A DNA stretch of 5,635 nt, taken from the NCBI GenBank assembly GCA_027314685.1, contig DAHVAI010000488.1:1-5635 (forward strand), read 5' to 3'. This DNA comes from Nitrososphaerota archaeon (GTDB lineage Archaea; Thermoproteota; Nitrososphaeria; Nitrososphaerales; CADDZS01). The position numbers were made by a program, and so were the translations under genes. A model generated the notes under the pieces. That model did not search any database. It was not told the DNA's origin and worked only from the letters and a program-made list of their open reading frames with translations. Shown piece after piece: positions 5,550 to 5,635 of this stretch (its first letter is position 1; every line of letters begins with the position of its first letter).

Positions 5550-5581
5550 TGTAATCTCGACCAGCCGTGGTGAATGGACTT

Positions 5582-5600
5582 CTTTTAAACATTTTGAAAT
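5582..5600 (-). promoter_or_regulatory. TATA-like box for the large cupredoxin gene
   Basis: The minus strand reads TTTAAAAG at 5589-5582, preceded by A-rich sequence (5600-5591). Its centre is about 37 bases before the ATG at 5549, predicting transcription from about 5560 and a leader of about 11 bases with no SD. This supports the 5549 start. Confidence 0.5.
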
Positions 5601-5635
5601 TTTTGTGGCATACATTTCAGATTCTAGACAGCTTC

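Noticed and set aside
5550..5615. Upstream in-frame ATG at 5615 extending the large cupredoxin to 384 residues
   Set aside because: The extension is hydrophilic, would precede the first membrane helix with 22 extra residues, and contains the TATA-like box that fits the ATG at 5549.

Overview
The window looks archaeal, most likely from the Nitrososphaeria (Thaumarchaeota). I infer this from several signs together. Secreted, membrane-anchored proteins are dense in N-X-S/T sequons. There are two membrane-anchored blue-copper (cupredoxin) proteins. Both cupredoxin genes have TATA/BRE-like promoters about 37-39 bases before the start codon. The Shine-Dalgarno-like signals have the GAGGTGA/GGTGAT form. 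The assignment rests on protein style and promoter architecture, not on a marker gene.

Layout. Bases 1-672 (+) hold the 3' end of a secreted beta-propeller (NHL/Vgb-like) protein with an extracellular beta-rich domain and a C-terminal membrane anchor. Bases 803-1258 (-) encode a small membrane-tethered cupredoxin with a Gly/Ser linker. Bases 1388-3013 (+) encode a complete seven-bladed paralogue of the first protein. Bases 3017-4370 (-) form a tight two-gene operon: a ParB/Srx-domain protein (3333-4370) followed by a small winged-helix protein (3017-3331). Bases 4461-5549 (-) encode a second, larger cupredoxin with three N-terminal membrane helices. Gaps between genes are at most 130 bases. 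They hold promoters and hairpins, and I see no RNA gene, CRISPR array or insertion sequence.

How the genes may work together. Four of the six proteins act outside the cytoplasmic membrane. Two tandem propeller paralogues bracket an inverted cupredoxin gene, and a second cupredoxin lies a few kilobases away, which suggests a cell-surface locus concerned with copper or electron transfer. That functional link is inference from proximity only. The ParB/winged-helix pair is cytoplasmic and DNA-binding. It resembles the ParB plus winged-helix part of the archaeal AspA-ParB-ParA segregation cassette, but no ParA is visible here.

Signals. Four of the six genes have a stem-loop starting or ending within about 20 bases after the stop codon; the two propeller genes have the strongest ones. 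The ParB and winged-helix genes appear to start at TTG codons preceded by SD-like sequences at 5-base spacing, whereas the two cupredoxin genes look short-leadered and lack an SD.
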